A stretch of DNA of 64,000 nt from DATADW01 sp963733905 (lineage in GTDB: Bacteria; Actinomycetota; Acidimicrobiia; Spongiisociales; DATADW01): NCBI GenBank assembly GCA_963733905.1, contig CAVTEU010000007.1:310001-374000 (forward strand). Direction: 5' to 3'. Shown here in pieces: positions 41,388-50,395 of the stretch (position 1 is its first letter; the number at the start of each line of letters is the position of its first letter). The notes under the pieces are model-generated. The model saw nothing but the letters and a program-made list of their open reading frames with translations, did no database searches and was not told the origin of the DNA. The translations under genes were made by a program, and so were the position numbers.

Positions 41388-42869
41388 GCCGTGCTCCCAA
41401 ATGACGTCGAGCGTGCGCGCCGCCCGGCCCTCGTCCAGCCGGCCCACCGGGGTTCGCACCGGCGATGCCCGGACCACATCGGGGTCGTCGCCGGCTATCT
41501 CCAGCAGGGCCGTGGCCAGCGCCTCGACGGTCTCCCGAGACTGTGTCTCGGTCGGCTCGACCATCAATGCTTCCTCGACGATGAGCGGGAAGTACACGGT
41601 CGGAGAATGGAATCCCCGATCGAGCAGAGCCTTGGCAACATCCATCGCCCGGACGCCATTGCGCTGCTTGAGTCGGCGGGCCGAGGCGACGAACTCGTGC
41701 ATGCACGGGCGGTCGTATGGGATGTCGAACTCAGGACGGACCAATTCGGCGAGGTAGCGCGGCATTGAGAACGGCCCGCTCCGCTACCCGGCGCATCCCG
41801 TCCCCGCCGAGCGCCCTCATGTAGGTGAGCGCCCTCAAGCACGACGAGGAAGTTCCCGTGGTTGCCGTGGACCCGTCCGATGCTGTGCTCGGGCATCTCC
41901 CAACGCAGCTCGCCGTCGTCGCCCCGAGCGGGCAACGGGCCGGGTAGGAACGGCACCAGCGACTCCCTGACCGCCACCGGCCCGGCGCCGGGCCCTCCGC
42001 CGCCGTGCGGTGTGGCGAAGGTCTTGTGGAGGTTGGAGTGGACGATGTCGAAACCCATGTCGCCGGGACGGGCGACACCGAGGATGGCGTTGAGGTTGGC
42101 CCCGTCGTAGTAGACCAGTCCACCCACCGAGTGGACCGCCTCGGTGATCTCCGCGATGTCCTCCTCGAAGAGCCCGAGCGTGTTCGGGTTGGTCAGCATC
42201 AAACCCGGCCACCTGATCGTCGAGGGCTTTGCGCAGCGCCGCCACGTCAACCATTCCCCGCTCATCGGAGGGCACCTCGACCGTCTCGTACCCGGCGAGG
42301 GTCACCGATGCCGGGTTGGTCCCGTGCGCCGAGTCGGGTATCAGGATCACCCGGCGCGGGTCGCCCTGGGCGGAGTGCCAGCCCCGCATGATGAGCAGCC
42401 CGGTCACCTCCCCGGCAGCTCCCGCCGGTGGTTGGAAGGTGGCGCGCTCCATCCCGGTGACCTCGCAGAGCACATCCTCGGCCGCCAGCAGGACCTCGAG
42501 CGCCCCCTGTGCCATCGCCGAGGGCGTCGCCGGGTGCAGGTCGCGGAACCCGGGGTGCTCCGCCGCCCAGTCACAAACCTTCGGGTTGTACTTCATGGTG
42601 CAGGAACCCAATGGGTACGCCCCGAGGTCGACGGCGAAGTTGCGCTGCGCCAGCCTGGTGACGTGCATCACCAGGTCGTGCTCCGATACCTCGGGGAGGT
42701 CCGGCGGCGTCTCAGCCAACTCGGGGAGATCGAGGTCGGTGGAAGGGACGTCGAGGTCGGGAAGCGACCAGACCCTCCTGCCCTCCGAGGAGAGGTCGCG
42801 CAGCGTCGGCTCGGCGTCGCCGCCGGCGAGCGGGGCCGATGATGCCCGACCGGCACCGAAGTCAGCCAC
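41384..42869 (-). CDS. gcvPB: Glycine dehydrogenase (decarboxylating) subunit 2, frameshifted
   Basis: About 490 residues, the PLP-binding half of the two-subunit P-protein of glycine cleavage. AVDLGAYPLGSCTMKYNPKV, FQPPAGAAGEVTGLLIMRGW, IPDSAHGTNPASVTLAGYET, LMLTNPNTLGLFEEDI, and the PLP-lysine region VHSNLHKTFATPHGGGGPGA. Shifts near 42200, 41835 and 41770 interrupt it; the C-terminus LVRPEFDIPYDRPCMHEF to LDEGRAARTLDVIW is clear. The exact stop is uncertain; a shift near the end would give TGA 41386-41384. It overlaps gcvPA by eight bases. Confidence 0.92.
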
Positions 42870-44191
42870 CGGCGACCACCTCCTTCAGGGCGTCCACGTA
42901 TGAATCGAGCTGGAGCCGGGTACGCCGCTCGGTGACGGCGACGAGCAGCCCGTCGGGTATTTCCGGGTAGTCGGCACCGAGCGGTATCCCGGCAAGGAAT
43001 CCCCGCTCCGCCATGGCGGCGACCGCTTCGTCGGCATCCATGGGGAGACGGACCGCAAACTCGCGTAAGAACCCACCCTGATTTTCCAGATCCACCCCGG
43101 GGAGCTCATCGAGACGCCGAGCAAGGTAGCGCGCCTTTTGTGCCGCCAGCTCGCCGACCCGCCGCAGCCCATCGGGGCCAAGCCACGCGAGGTGGAGAGC
43201 GCTGCCTATGGCGTTGAGCGTCTGGTTGGTGCAGATGTTCGACGTGGCACGCTGGCGGCGGATGTCCTGCTCGCGTGCCCTGAGGGTGAGGACGAACCCG
43301 GTCCGCCCTTCACCGTCGACGGTCCTGCCCACCAAGCGCCCTGGGAGCCGGCGGACGTGGTCGCGGGTGGTGGCGAACAGCCCCACCACCGGCCCACCGA
43401 AGGACATCGGGTTCCCCAGCGGCTGGCCCTCCGCCACTGCAACGTCGCAGCCCGCGCTCCCCGGGGTGCGGAGAAGCCCCAGGGTCATCGGGTCCACCGA
43501 GGCGATGGCCAGGGCACCGAGCCCGTGGGCGAGGCCGACCATGTCGTCGTATTTCTCGACCATCCCCAGGTAGTTGGGCTGGGCCATCACCAGCGCCGCC
43601 GGCTCCGGCTCCTGCTCGGCCCACGCTGTGCGGCCATCTTCCAGCGGGTGCTCGATCACGTCGATCGACTGCGCAGCCGCCATCGTCGTCACTGCTTCCC
43701 TGATTCCCGGAGAGAGACCGCGCGACAGCCAGACAACCTGCCTGCCGGTGGCAGCAACCGCCATGTGCACCGCCTCAACGACGGCGGTCGCCCCGTCGTA
43801 CAGAGAGGCATTGGCCACGGGGAGGCCGGTGATCGAGGCCACCATCGACTGGAACTCGAAGAGCATCTGGAGCACGCCCTGGCTCACCTCGGGCTGGTAG
43901 GGGGTGTACGAGGTGACGAACTCGGGCCGCATGGTCAACGACCTCACCACTGGCGGGAGGAAGTGGTCGTAGATCCCGCCCCCGGCGAAACAGACGAGTG
44001 GTGTGTTGTGCGAGGCGAGGTGATCCACCATCGCCATGACGTCGGGCTCAGCCAGCCCAGGGTCGAGGTCGAGCGGTTGGTCGAGCACGACATGCTCGGG
44101 GAGGTGCCGGTACAGGTCGGCGGTGGACTCCAGACCAAGCCTGCCCAAGCATGATGGCGAGGTCGTCATCGGTGTGTGGGGTGAAGTCCAC
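42862..44191 (-). CDS. gcvPA: Glycine dehydrogenase (decarboxylating) subunit 1, N-terminal frameshift
   Basis: About 442 residues, partner of GcvPB. LVCFAGGGIYDHFLPPVVRS, EFVTSYTPYQPEVSQGVLQM, FEFQSMVASITGLPVANASL, NPMSFGGPVVGLFATTR, TSNICTNQTLNAI. The uninterrupted frame starts at ATG 44169, but the family N-terminus FTPHTDDDLAIML is encoded just upstream in another frame. I therefore place the start at GTG 44191, with GGAGG five bases upstream, directly after the gcvT stop, and one extra base near 44150. Confidence 0.93.
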
Positions 44192-45245
44192 TCATCCTCC
44201 TTTCACAAAGGGCGGCTCGGCATCGCCGCGCCGGGTGCCACACCCCACGTACCTCGATCTCCATCATCTCGCTGTCCGCCGGCGGCGAGAGAAAGACGAG
44301 CCCGATGCCGCGGCCGAGCGTCGGACTGAAGTTGCCGCTTGCCACCACACCGGTTGCTTCCCCGGCACGCACCGGATAGCCGTGCCGGGGTATGGCACGG
44401 TCCGCCATCTCGAAACCGGTCAGGGCGCGACCCAAACCCTCTCGTTGCTGCGTCTCCAGCGCCTCCCGGCCGATGAATTCGTGATTCCACCCCACGACCC
44501 ACGACAGATCTGCCTCGAGCGGGGTCGTGTCCGGGTCGAGATCCTGCCCCCACAGCGGGTAGCCCATCTCCAGCCGAAGTGTGTCCCTGGCTCCCAACCC
44601 GCATGGTACGGCGCCCCCCGCCACCAGCGCCTGCCACATAGCCGGGGCGTGCTCGTTGGGGACGGCGATCTCGCCCCCCCGCTCCCCCGTATACCCGGTC
44701 CCGGCCGCCCAGCAGGTTCCCGAGGGCCCCTTGGTCTCGACCAGCCGGAACCGCCCGGGCGCGGCCTCGAGGACGTCCTGAAGCAGGCTCGGGGCATCGG
44801 GGCCCTGAACCGCCAGCAGGGCAGTGCTCTCCCGCAAGGCCTCGACGACGGTGCCCGATGGTGCCTCGCTCTCCAAGAGCGCAACCACCTTGTCGTAGTT
44901 CGAAGCGTTGGGCAGGACCCAGGCTCGATCCTCTTCCCAGCGCCAGACGATGACATCGTCCTCCACCCCACCGCGCTCGTTGAGGACCATCGAATATTGC
45001 GCCCTGCCCGGCGCAACATCGGCAATGTCGTTGCAAAGCAGACGCCGGAGCAGCGGCGTGGTCCCCTCCCCTTCGACCGAAACCCTGCCCAGGTGGCTCA
45101 CGTCGAACACACCGACGCCTTGACGCACCGCGTTGTGCTCTGCGATCACACCCTGGTACTGGAGCGGCATCTCCCAACCGCCGAAGTCGGTGAAGCGCGC
45201 CCCGAGAGATGCGTGCTCGTCGTAGAGCGCGGAGCGCGCCGTCAC
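44192..45245 (-). CDS. gcvT: Aminomethyltransferase (glycine cleavage T-protein), 3' frameshift
   Basis: About 350 residues; transfers the methylene group from lipoyl-bound aminomethyl to tetrahydrofolate. FTDFGGWEMPLQYQGVIAEH, VGVFDVSHLGRVSVEGEG with the catalytic-site Asp, GRAQYSMVLNERGGVEDD, GARDTLRLEMGYPLWGQDLD and SPTLGRGIGLVFL. Start GTG 45245. As sequenced the frame ends at 44166, but a one-base shift near 44232 gives the expected PPFVKGG ending with TGA 44194-44192, abutting gcvPA. It is 58 bases downstream of the nuclease-like gene. Confidence 0.92.
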
Positions 45246-45303
45246 AGGGAGAAAGGCACGCCGGGCATCCGAGGGAGGATAGATGTATTGGGAGGCGCCG
45301 GGG

Positions 45304-45759
45304 TCAGCCGGCGGCTTCCTCGGCCTCGCCGAGTCGGATGACCCTCGGCGGGCCGGGCAGTCGGGTGGGAGGACGCACCGTCTCCATGTGGGCGGGCTCC
45401 TCGAGCCCGTACTTGATCACCAGATGGAGGTAATCGCGCTGGTAGAGGACACGGCACCTGACATTGGGGTGGAGTTGGTGGAGCCGGCGGACCTTGGCGT
45501 TCTTCTTGGTCACCAGCTTCTGGTTCATCGTGGTGATCTCGATGTAGACGTCCTCGTCGGGCAGATAGAAGTCGGGGGTGAAGAACTGGGTCGGTTTCCC
45601 GTGGCGGTCCCATGCAATCGGGAAGGAGCGCGGTTCGTACTCCCAGGGGAGGCCGTAGAAGTCGAGCAGCCGGGCGAACTGGCGCTCGCTGTTGTGAGCG
45701 AAATTGACGACCTCGGCCGGCCCCCCCGTCTCCAGCTCCGGTTCGGGCAGCGTGGTCAG
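45304..45759 (-). CDS. PD-(D/E)XK nuclease-like protein, possible CTG start
   Basis: About 151 residues, reading from FAHNSERQFARLLDFYGLPW through EYEPRSFPIAWDRHGKPTQF to FTPDFYLPDEDVYIEITTMN and QKLVTKKNAKVRRLHQLHPN. An upstream Glu, PDF Asp, E-x-T and Lys fit the restriction-endonuclease-like fold. I recall similar short proteins beside hpt in other actinobacteria, function unknown. No ATG, GTG or TTG lies upstream in frame near the coding start; CTG 45759 overlaps the MerR stop as CTGA and has GGAGG four bases before it. An alternative is a sequencing error in an ATG or an indel in the G-run near 45727. Confidence 0.7.
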   Translation of the reverse strand: MTTLPEPELETGGPAEVVNFAHNSERQFARLLDFYGLPWEYEPRSFPIAWDRHGKPTQFFTPDFYLPDEDVYIEITTMNQKLVTKKNAKVRRLHQLHPNVRCRVLYQRDYLHLVIKYGLEEPAHMETVRPPTRLPGPPRVIRLGEAEEAAG

Positions 45760-46292
45760 TGCGCCTCCGCTCTCCCCGTAGTCGACGACGGGCTCTCGGG
45801 GAACAAGCGGTGCAGCTCACCTTCCAACTCCTGCTGCACGGGCCCGACGGCGATCCCGAAAACTCCCTGACCGCGGCGGAAGACATCCACCACCTCTTCG
45901 GCGGAGTGTGCCGCATAGATGGTCTGGCCGTCGGAGAGGAGGGTGACATCCATGAGGGGCCGATCGCTCGCCAGCGTCGATTGCAGGATCTGGACCGCCT
46001 GGCGGATCTTCTTGAGGCTCATGCCGGCATCGAGAAGTCGCTTGATCACCTTGAGCTGGACCACGTCGGAGAAGCCGTAGAGCCGCTGTGAACCCGACCC
46101 CTTCGCCTGCTGGAGCGACGGCTCGAGAAGGCCGGTTCGAGCCCAGTAGTCGAGTTGCCGGTAGGTGATCCCGACCAGCTTGCACACCTGGGGTGCCCGG
46201 TAGCCGTGTTCCTCCCAGTCGACGACGGGCACATCGCCGGTGACGTCGCCGGTGACATCGGCGGGGCCCGCTGCTGCGGTGTCGAGGATCAC
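45756..46292 (-). CDS. MerR-family transcriptional regulator (Rv1830-like)
   Basis: A 178-residue regulator. After ~28 acidic residues comes the MerR HTH: GYRAPQVCKLVGITYRQLDY, WARTGLLEPSL, RLYGFSDVVQLKVIKRLLDA, then a dimerisation helix MSLKKIRQAVQILQSTLA. The C-terminal part (ASDRPLMDVTLLSDGQTIYA, VVDVFRRGQGVFGIAVGP) has no metal-binding Cys. Start GTG 46292 follows GGGAGAGGG. In M. tuberculosis the counterpart follows DUF151 and precedes gcvB, as here. A 211-base gap with a palindrome pair separates it from DUF151, so it may have its own promoter. Confidence 0.9.
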   Translation of the reverse strand: MILDTAAAGPADVTGDVTGDVPVVDWEEHGYRAPQVCKLVGITYRQLDYWARTGLLEPSLQQAKGSGSQRLYGFSDVVQLKVIKRLLDAGMSLKKIRQAVQILQSTLASDRPLMDVTLLSDGQTIYAAHSAEEVVDVFRRGQGVFGIAVGPVQQELEGELHRLFPESPSSTTGRAEAH

Positions 46293-46447
46293 TTCGCCCT
46301 CTCCCGTTCGATGTCGGGGTCACGCTGCTCAGCCTCCCGAGTGCGGCAATCACATGCCCGTAATTTCAGGGTTTAACCTAGCGGGAGGGTCAGAAGATGT
46401 CAACGGTCCCTGTGGAAAACTCTGTGGGTAGCTGCCGGCGACGCCCG

Positions 46448-46498
46448 TCAACCCTGGGTTGGAGAGTACCGCCTGGGTAGCTGGCAACCCTGGGTTGG
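46448..46498. repeat. Paired 15-bp palindromes with 21-bp spacer (locus 3)
   Basis: TCAACCCTGGGTTGG at 46448-46462 and GCAACCCTGGGTTGG at 46484-46498; both differ from the consensus in one outer base. Start-to-start distance is 36. The spacer is AGAGTACC, GCC, then TGGGTAGCTG, close to locus 1. It ends five bases from the DUF151 stop codon. Confidence 0.9.
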
Positions 46499-46503
46499 CG
46501 GGT

Positions 46504-47010
46504 TCACTCCTCCGGGTCGAAGTCCTCGGGCCGGACGTCCTCGAGGAACTCGCGGAACCGCTCGATCTCCTCTTCCTCGTTCTCGTCCTGGATCTCGATG
46601 CCGGCGTCCTCGAGGACTTCGGGCATGGCGAAGATGGGGGCGTCGGTCCGGGCGGCGAGGGCGATGGCGTCCGAAGGCCGCGACGACACCCGCACCTGCT
46701 TCCCGTCCTGATCGAAGATCAAATCGGCGTAGAACACCTGGTCGCGCAGTTCGGTGACCACCACCTTCGAAACCCGGGACCCGAGTGCCTCGGAGACCGC
46801 CTTGAGCAGGTCGTGGGTGAGCGGGCGCTGCGGGACCATGTGCTCGAGGGCGAAGGCGATGGCGGTGGCCTCGACGGCTCCGATCCAGATGGGTAGGTAG
46901 CGGGTCCCCGAGCTCTCTCGCAGCAGAACGATCGGCTGGTTGCTGGGAAGTTCGACCCTTACCCCAACCAGCTCCATCGAGATGCCGTCGTTGGGGTGTT
47001 CCCCGCTCAT
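46504..47010 (-). CDS. Bifunctional nuclease (DUF151) family protein
   Basis: A 168-residue protein of the BFN/DUF151 family, intact. MELVGVRVELPSNQPIVLLR, RYLPIWIGAVEATAIAFALE, RPLTHDLLKAVSEALGSRVS, FYADLIFDQDGKQVRVSSRP with the conserved SRPSDAIALAAR, then a strongly acidic tail. The plant member has nuclease activity; bacterial roles are unsettled. Counterpart of M. tuberculosis Rv1829 by position. Its ATG overlaps the hpt stop as ATGA. Confidence 0.93.
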   Translation of the reverse strand: MSGEHPNDGISMELVGVRVELPSNQPIVLLRESSGTRYLPIWIGAVEATAIAFALEHMVPQRPLTHDLLKAVSEALGSRVSKVVVTELRDQVFYADLIFDQDGKQVRVSSRPSDAIALAARTDAPIFAMPEVLEDAGIEIQDENEEEEIERFREFLEDVRPEDFDPEE

Positions 47011-47597
47011 TCGGGCAGGTTATCACCGGGTGGTCTGAACAGCCGCGAGGCGAATCGCTGCGGCTCGAACTGGAAACTGACGAGGTCGAGCACCGCCCAC
47101 ACCGACCGCAAGTTGCGGAAGCGGCCCTCCCAGTCGAGCCCGTACCCGAGCAGGAACTCGTCGCCGACCTCGAATCCCCGGTACTCGAGCGGGACCTCGA
47201 CGATGCGCCGCACCGCCTTGTCGAACAGGGTCACCGTTGCCAGCGAGGCCACTTCACGAGCCGCGATGAGTCGACGTAGCACCGTGAGCGAGAGCCCGGT
47301 ATCGACCACGTCCTCGACCAGGAGGACGTGACGCCCCTCCAGAGAGGTCTCGGTGTCCATGGCGATGCGCACCCGACCTCCCTCGCCGAACCTGGTGAGC
47401 GCAAGGAAGTCGACCTCGAGCTCGACGTCCATCGAACGGATCAGATCGGCCACGAAAGGGAGCGCGCCTTGGAGCACGGCAACGAGAACAGGGCGACGAT
47501 CCTGGTAGTCCTCGGCGAGTTGCGAACCAAGCTCTGCGATCCTGGAGCGCAGTGCTGGCTCCGGGATCACCTCGACCAGCGTCTCGTCAGTCGTCAC
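47007..47597 (-). CDS. hpt: Hypoxanthine phosphoribosyltransferase
   Basis: A 196-residue purine-salvage enzyme that makes IMP or GMP from the free base and PRPP. Family parts: LGSQLAEDYQDRRPVLVAVL, QGALPFVADLIRSMDVELEV, flexible-loop region and PRPP motif VLLVEDVVDTGLSLTVLRR, then GFEVGDEFLLGYGLDWEGR with the base-contacting residues. Start GTG 47597 gives normal length and overlaps dacA by 11 bases. Intact. Confidence 0.93.
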   Translation of the reverse strand: MTTDETLVEVIPEPALRSRIAELGSQLAEDYQDRRPVLVAVLQGALPFVADLIRSMDVELEVDFLALTRFGEGGRVRIAMDTETSLEGRHVLLVEDVVDTGLSLTVLRRLIAAREVASLATVTLFDKAVRRIVEVPLEYRGFEVGDEFLLGYGLDWEGRFRNLRSVWAVLDLVSFQFEPQRFASRLFRPPGDNLPE

Positions 47598-48615
47598 CGA
47601 AGAGACGTCCCAGCCATCCGAGCGAATCGAGCAGTGTCGGGAGGGCGTCGGGGACCGGAGGGGTCGGCGGCGATGCAGCCACGGTTGTGTCCGTGGTAGG
47701 GGGTGCGATCGTGGTGGGAACGGTGGTGGACGCCGGGCCACCGTTTCCACCGGCTCGAGGACGGCGCGGGGGGTCGAATGCGTCGAACCCGTATTCGAGC
47801 AGCGTGCCGGCATCAGCGAAATGGTCGGCAGAACCCATCACCACGGCATAAAGCCGCCGGCCATTGCGCTCGGCACCGGATACCAACACCAGCCCGGAGA
47901 GCGGCGTGTCACCGGTCTTGAGCCCGAAGGCCCCCGGCACCTGCGACAGCAGCTTGTTGGTCCCGGTCACCACCCGCAGCGGCGACCCGGGGAGCACCGC
48001 CGACCTCAGCCGCATCATCCTTGCCAGCTCGGGGTGCTCCATCACCGCCTGGCCCATCTCGACGAGGTCCTTGGCCGATGCGTAGTGGCCCTCGGCGTCG
48101 AGCCCACTCGGATTGGCGAAATGGGTGTTCTCCAAGCCCATCTGGTCGGCTTTGCGGTTCATCAGCCCGACGAAGCGGTCGATGGATCCGGCGACATGGA
48201 TCGCCAGCAGGTCTGCGAGATCGTTGCCCGACTTCACCATCAAGCCGGTGAGCATCTCCTCGACCGTCCAGCGCTCGTCCCGCCCTACTCCGATCATCTG
48301 CCCGCCGATGGGGATGTAGTCGTTGGGAACCTCGACGATCTCGTCCATCCCGGCCCGCTCGGCGACAACCAGCGCCGTCATGAGCTTGGTGGTCGATGCC
48401 ATCCCCCGCCGGACGTCGGGCTCGTCGGCGGCTAGCAGCACGTCGTTGGTGTCGTCCCAGAGGATCCAGGTCGCCGAATCGATAGGCGGCGGCGGCGGGG
48501 CGTTGCGCACCCACGCCGGTGCCCCGCTCGACTCACCACCCTGCTCCTGGGCGAGCGCGCCGATCGGGGCGAGGGCGGACAGGGCGACGAGGAGGGAGGC
48601 GACGAGACGCATCAA
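47587..48615 (-). CDS. dacA: D-alanyl-D-alanine carboxypeptidase (PBP5/DacA family)
   Basis: A 342-residue exported peptidoglycan carboxypeptidase that trims the terminal D-Ala. Signal peptide (MMRLVASLLVALSALAPIGA), SxxK nucleophile in GMASTTKLMTALVVAERAG near residue 74, SGN in LMVKSGNDLADLLA, and KTG in GAFGLKTGDTPLSG. A Pro/Thr-rich C-terminal tail follows (TTVPTTIAPPTTDTT) with a short hydrophobic end. ATG 48615 overlaps the MerR stop as ATGA. Confidence 0.93.
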   Translation of the reverse strand: MMRLVASLLVALSALAPIGALAQEQGGESSGAPAWVRNAPPPPPIDSATWILWDDTNDVLLAADEPDVRRGMASTTKLMTALVVAERAGMDEIVEVPNDYIPIGGQMIGVGRDERWTVEEMLTGLMVKSGNDLADLLAIHVAGSIDRFVGLMNRKADQMGLENTHFANPSGLDAEGHYASAKDLVEMGQAVMEHPELARMMRLRSAVLPGSPLRVVTGTNKLLSQVPGAFGLKTGDTPLSGLVLVSGAERNGRRLYAVVMGSADHFADAGTLLEYGFDAFDPPRRPRAGGNGGPASTTVPTTIAPPTTDTTVAASPPTPPVPDALPTLLDSLGWLGRLFGDD

Positions 48616-49289
48616 CGATGAAGGATGGCTTGCGCTTGGATATCGAGCAAAGCGGCTTGGAGACGCTGGAGGGCATCCACGACCTCGCTCATAGTGTCGG
48701 CGAGGCGACGGCGGCCCTCGGGGCTGCGGTTCCGCTGCAAAGGCGCCACCAACTGCTCGAGTACGTCAACCGCCCGATCGGTCCCGATCCCCACCGAGCG
48801 GAGGTGGCGTGCCTCGAGCCCTGATGCGAAGAGTCGCGATGCCTGCACAGCCACGTCCACCGCTTCCTCGGCTACCAGACCGTCGTCGTCGGGGTCGAGC
48901 AGACCGTGGTCCACCAGTTGTCCGAGCTGGTCGAGCGACAAGCCGGAACGTCGCGCCAGGTCGTCGAACCCGATGCGCATCGGTTGGTCGCCGTCTGCCG
49001 ATGGGCGGCGGCGGCTTCCATCAGGGCCCTCGCGGTCCTCTCCCCGCTCCCACATGGTCAGCTTCGCCTTGATCACCTTGAGCGGGAGGTACTGGTCTCG
49101 CTGCAGCTCGAGGATGTACCGGAGCCGTTCCAGGTCCTCCTGGTGGAACTGGCGGTACCCCGATGCGCTCCGGGTGGGTCGGAGAAGTCCCTGGCTCTCC
49201 AGGAACCTGACCTTGGATACGGAGATCTCGGGGAACTCCTCCTGGAGGAGGTTTATCGCTTCGCCGATGGTGAGCGCTCCGTTACTCAT
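48612..49289 (-). CDS. MerR-family regulator, FtsR (Rv1828)-like
   Basis: A 225-residue regulator. N-terminal MerR HTH: LTIGEAINLLQEEFPEISVS, KVRFLESQGLLRPTRSASGY, RQFHQEDLERLRYILELQRD, QYLPLKVIKAKL. After a disordered linker a second domain (MRIGFDDLARRSGLSLDQLG, VDHGLLDPDDDGLVAEEAVD) and a helical end. I start at ATG 49289, overlapping the FHA stop by eight bases; the longer frame is antisense to the FHA gene. In corynebacteria FtsR activates ftsZ; assignment here rests on domain layout and the FHA-MerR-DUF151 gene order. Confidence 0.88.
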   Translation of the reverse strand: MSNGALTIGEAINLLQEEFPEISVSKVRFLESQGLLRPTRSASGYRQFHQEDLERLRYILELQRDQYLPLKVIKAKLTMWERGEDREGPDGSRRRPSADGDQPMRIGFDDLARRSGLSLDQLGQLVDHGLLDPDDDGLVAEEAVDVAVQASRLFASGLEARHLRSVGIGTDRAVDVLEQLVAPLQRNRSPEGRRRLADTMSEVVDALQRLQAALLDIQAQAILHR

Positions 49290-49746
49290 CGCCCAACGCC
49301 ACCAGCATGTGGAACCGTCCGATGATGACCTCGTCACCAGGCTTCAGCGCCGCTCGGTCAACGCGGTCGCCGTTGACGTAGGTGCCGTTCGTCGAGCCGA
49401 GATCTTCGATCACGATCCCCTGCTCCTCGACCGTGAAGCGGCAATGGTCACGGGAGACGGTTACGTCGTCGAGGAAGATGTCCGAGTCGGGCGCCCGCCC
49501 GGCGCTCGCGGTCCCCAATGGGAGGACCCAGGTCTGCCCGGCGCGCGGCCCACGCTCGGCCACCAGGGCGAATCCGCTGAACCCGGAGAGATGGGCCGCC
49601 TCGTCAGGGGTGAGCGGCGGGGCGGTGGGGTCCATGGGGACGTACGTGATCGTCGGCTCGCTGTCGACGCTCGTACCGCAGCTTGGGCACACCGCGGCGC
49701 CCGGCGGCAGCTGAGCGCGACAATGGGGGCATTGCATGGCCATCAT
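49282..49746 (-). CDS. FHA-domain protein with N-terminal zinc ribbon (GarA-like)
   Basis: A 154-residue protein. N-terminal zinc ribbon with CPHC and CPSC near residues 6 and 22, an acidic/Thr linker (SEPTITYVPMDPTAPPLTPD), then a complete forkhead-associated domain: GPRAGQTWVLPLGTASAGRA, DIFLDDVTVSRDHCRFTVEE, and IEDLGSTNGTYVNGDRVDRA. The R, S and N that contact phosphothreonine are present. GarA in mycobacteria binds 2-oxoglutarate-linked enzymes when unphosphorylated and is set by PknG/PknB; gene order supports homology, but GarA itself lacks a zinc ribbon. No strong ribosome site decides between ATG 49746, 49743 and 49737. Confidence 0.85.
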   Translation of the reverse strand: MMAMQCPHCRAQLPPGAAVCPSCGTSVDSEPTITYVPMDPTAPPLTPDEAAHLSGFSGFALVAERGPRAGQTWVLPLGTASAGRAPDSDIFLDDVTVSRDHCRFTVEEQGIVIEDLGSTNGTYVNGDRVDRAALKPGDEVIIGRFHMLVALGDE

Positions 49747-49830
49747 CGTAGTGAGGGGTCGGTCGGCCGCCTGGAAGCGGTCCTTCAAAGCGGCACGATT
49801 CGACTACCGTTTTCCACGGATGGGCCGGCG

Positions 49831-50355
49831 ATGAGACGACGGATCCCAAACCCGAAGCGACGTGGGTTGTTGTTGCTGGCGACAGCCGCAGTCGCCATCA
49901 CCCTCGGTGTCATGGGATTGTCCGCCGCCGTGCTGCCCCAGCCGCAGGATCTCGACGGGATCGTCATCCAGGGCTCGGTGGCCAAGCTCGTCGTTCGTGG
50001 TGACATCGACGGCGTGCTCCTGCTGCGAGATGCCGGGCTCAACACCTTCGATCGGTACTCGCGTGAGTTCGAATTGCTGTTCAACAGCGGGTACCGCCAG
50101 CGTGTCCGGTTCGCCGGCGTCGCCCCCGACGGCGCAGCCGAGGTCACCACTGGTGATGGGATGCAAGCCCAGTTCGCCATCTTCGAGCGGGATTTCCTCT
50201 CGTTCGAAGGCGAGTGCACCATCGACTTCACCCGGTCCGACTTCGCCTGGCTCACCGGCCGGGTCCGCTGCCCGGAGCTTCACTCGCTCCGAGGCGACGA
50301 CGTGATAGTGCTCGATGCCGCGTTTCACAGCCCGATCTCGGGAGGGACGGGGTAA
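49831..50355 (+). CDS. Membrane-anchored hypothetical protein
   Basis: A 174-residue protein with a basic N-terminus and one membrane segment (LLLLATAAVAITLGVMGLSA), followed by a ~140-residue extracytoplasmic beta-rich domain (VIQGSVAKLVVRGDIDGVLL, FELLFNSGYRQRVRFAGVAP, MQAQFAIFERDFLSFEGECT). I do not recognise the family. ATG 49831 is the only plausible start near the anchor. It is divergent from the FHA gene (84-base gap) and convergent with a peptide permease. The long open frame upstream is antisense shadow. Confidence 0.7.
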   Translation: MRRRIPNPKRRGLLLLATAAVAITLGVMGLSAAVLPQPQDLDGIVIQGSVAKLVVRGDIDGVLLLRDAGLNTFDRYSREFELLFNSGYRQRVRFAGVAPDGAAEVTTGDGMQAQFAIFERDFLSFEGECTIDFTRSDFAWLTGRVRCPELHSLRGDDVIVLDAAFHSPISGGTG

Positions 50356-50361
50356 GAGGAT

Positions 50362-50387
50362 CAGTACTTAGTACTTGGTACTCAGTA
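50362..50387. repeat. Short 7-base tandem repeat (AGTACTT family)
   Basis: AGTACTT, AGTACTT, GGTACTC, AGTA between two convergent genes. It is the reverse complement of the TAAGTAC repeat at 53663. GGATCAG (50358-50364) and CTGATCC (50403-50409) flank it as an inverted repeat. Confidence 0.7.
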
Positions 50388-50395
50388 GCCAGAGC

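Noticed and set aside
40536..41765. A fusion of glycine dehydrogenase with a lipase
   Set aside because: The open frame links the gcvPB C-terminus to the lipase N-terminus, but a GTG start overlapping a TGA at 41387-41384 and frame errors on both sides make two coupled genes more likely.
44160..44200. A glycine riboswitch ahead of gcv genes
   Set aside because: The gcv genes are internal to a tight operon with gaps of 0-60 bases; there is no leader long enough to hold an aptamer.
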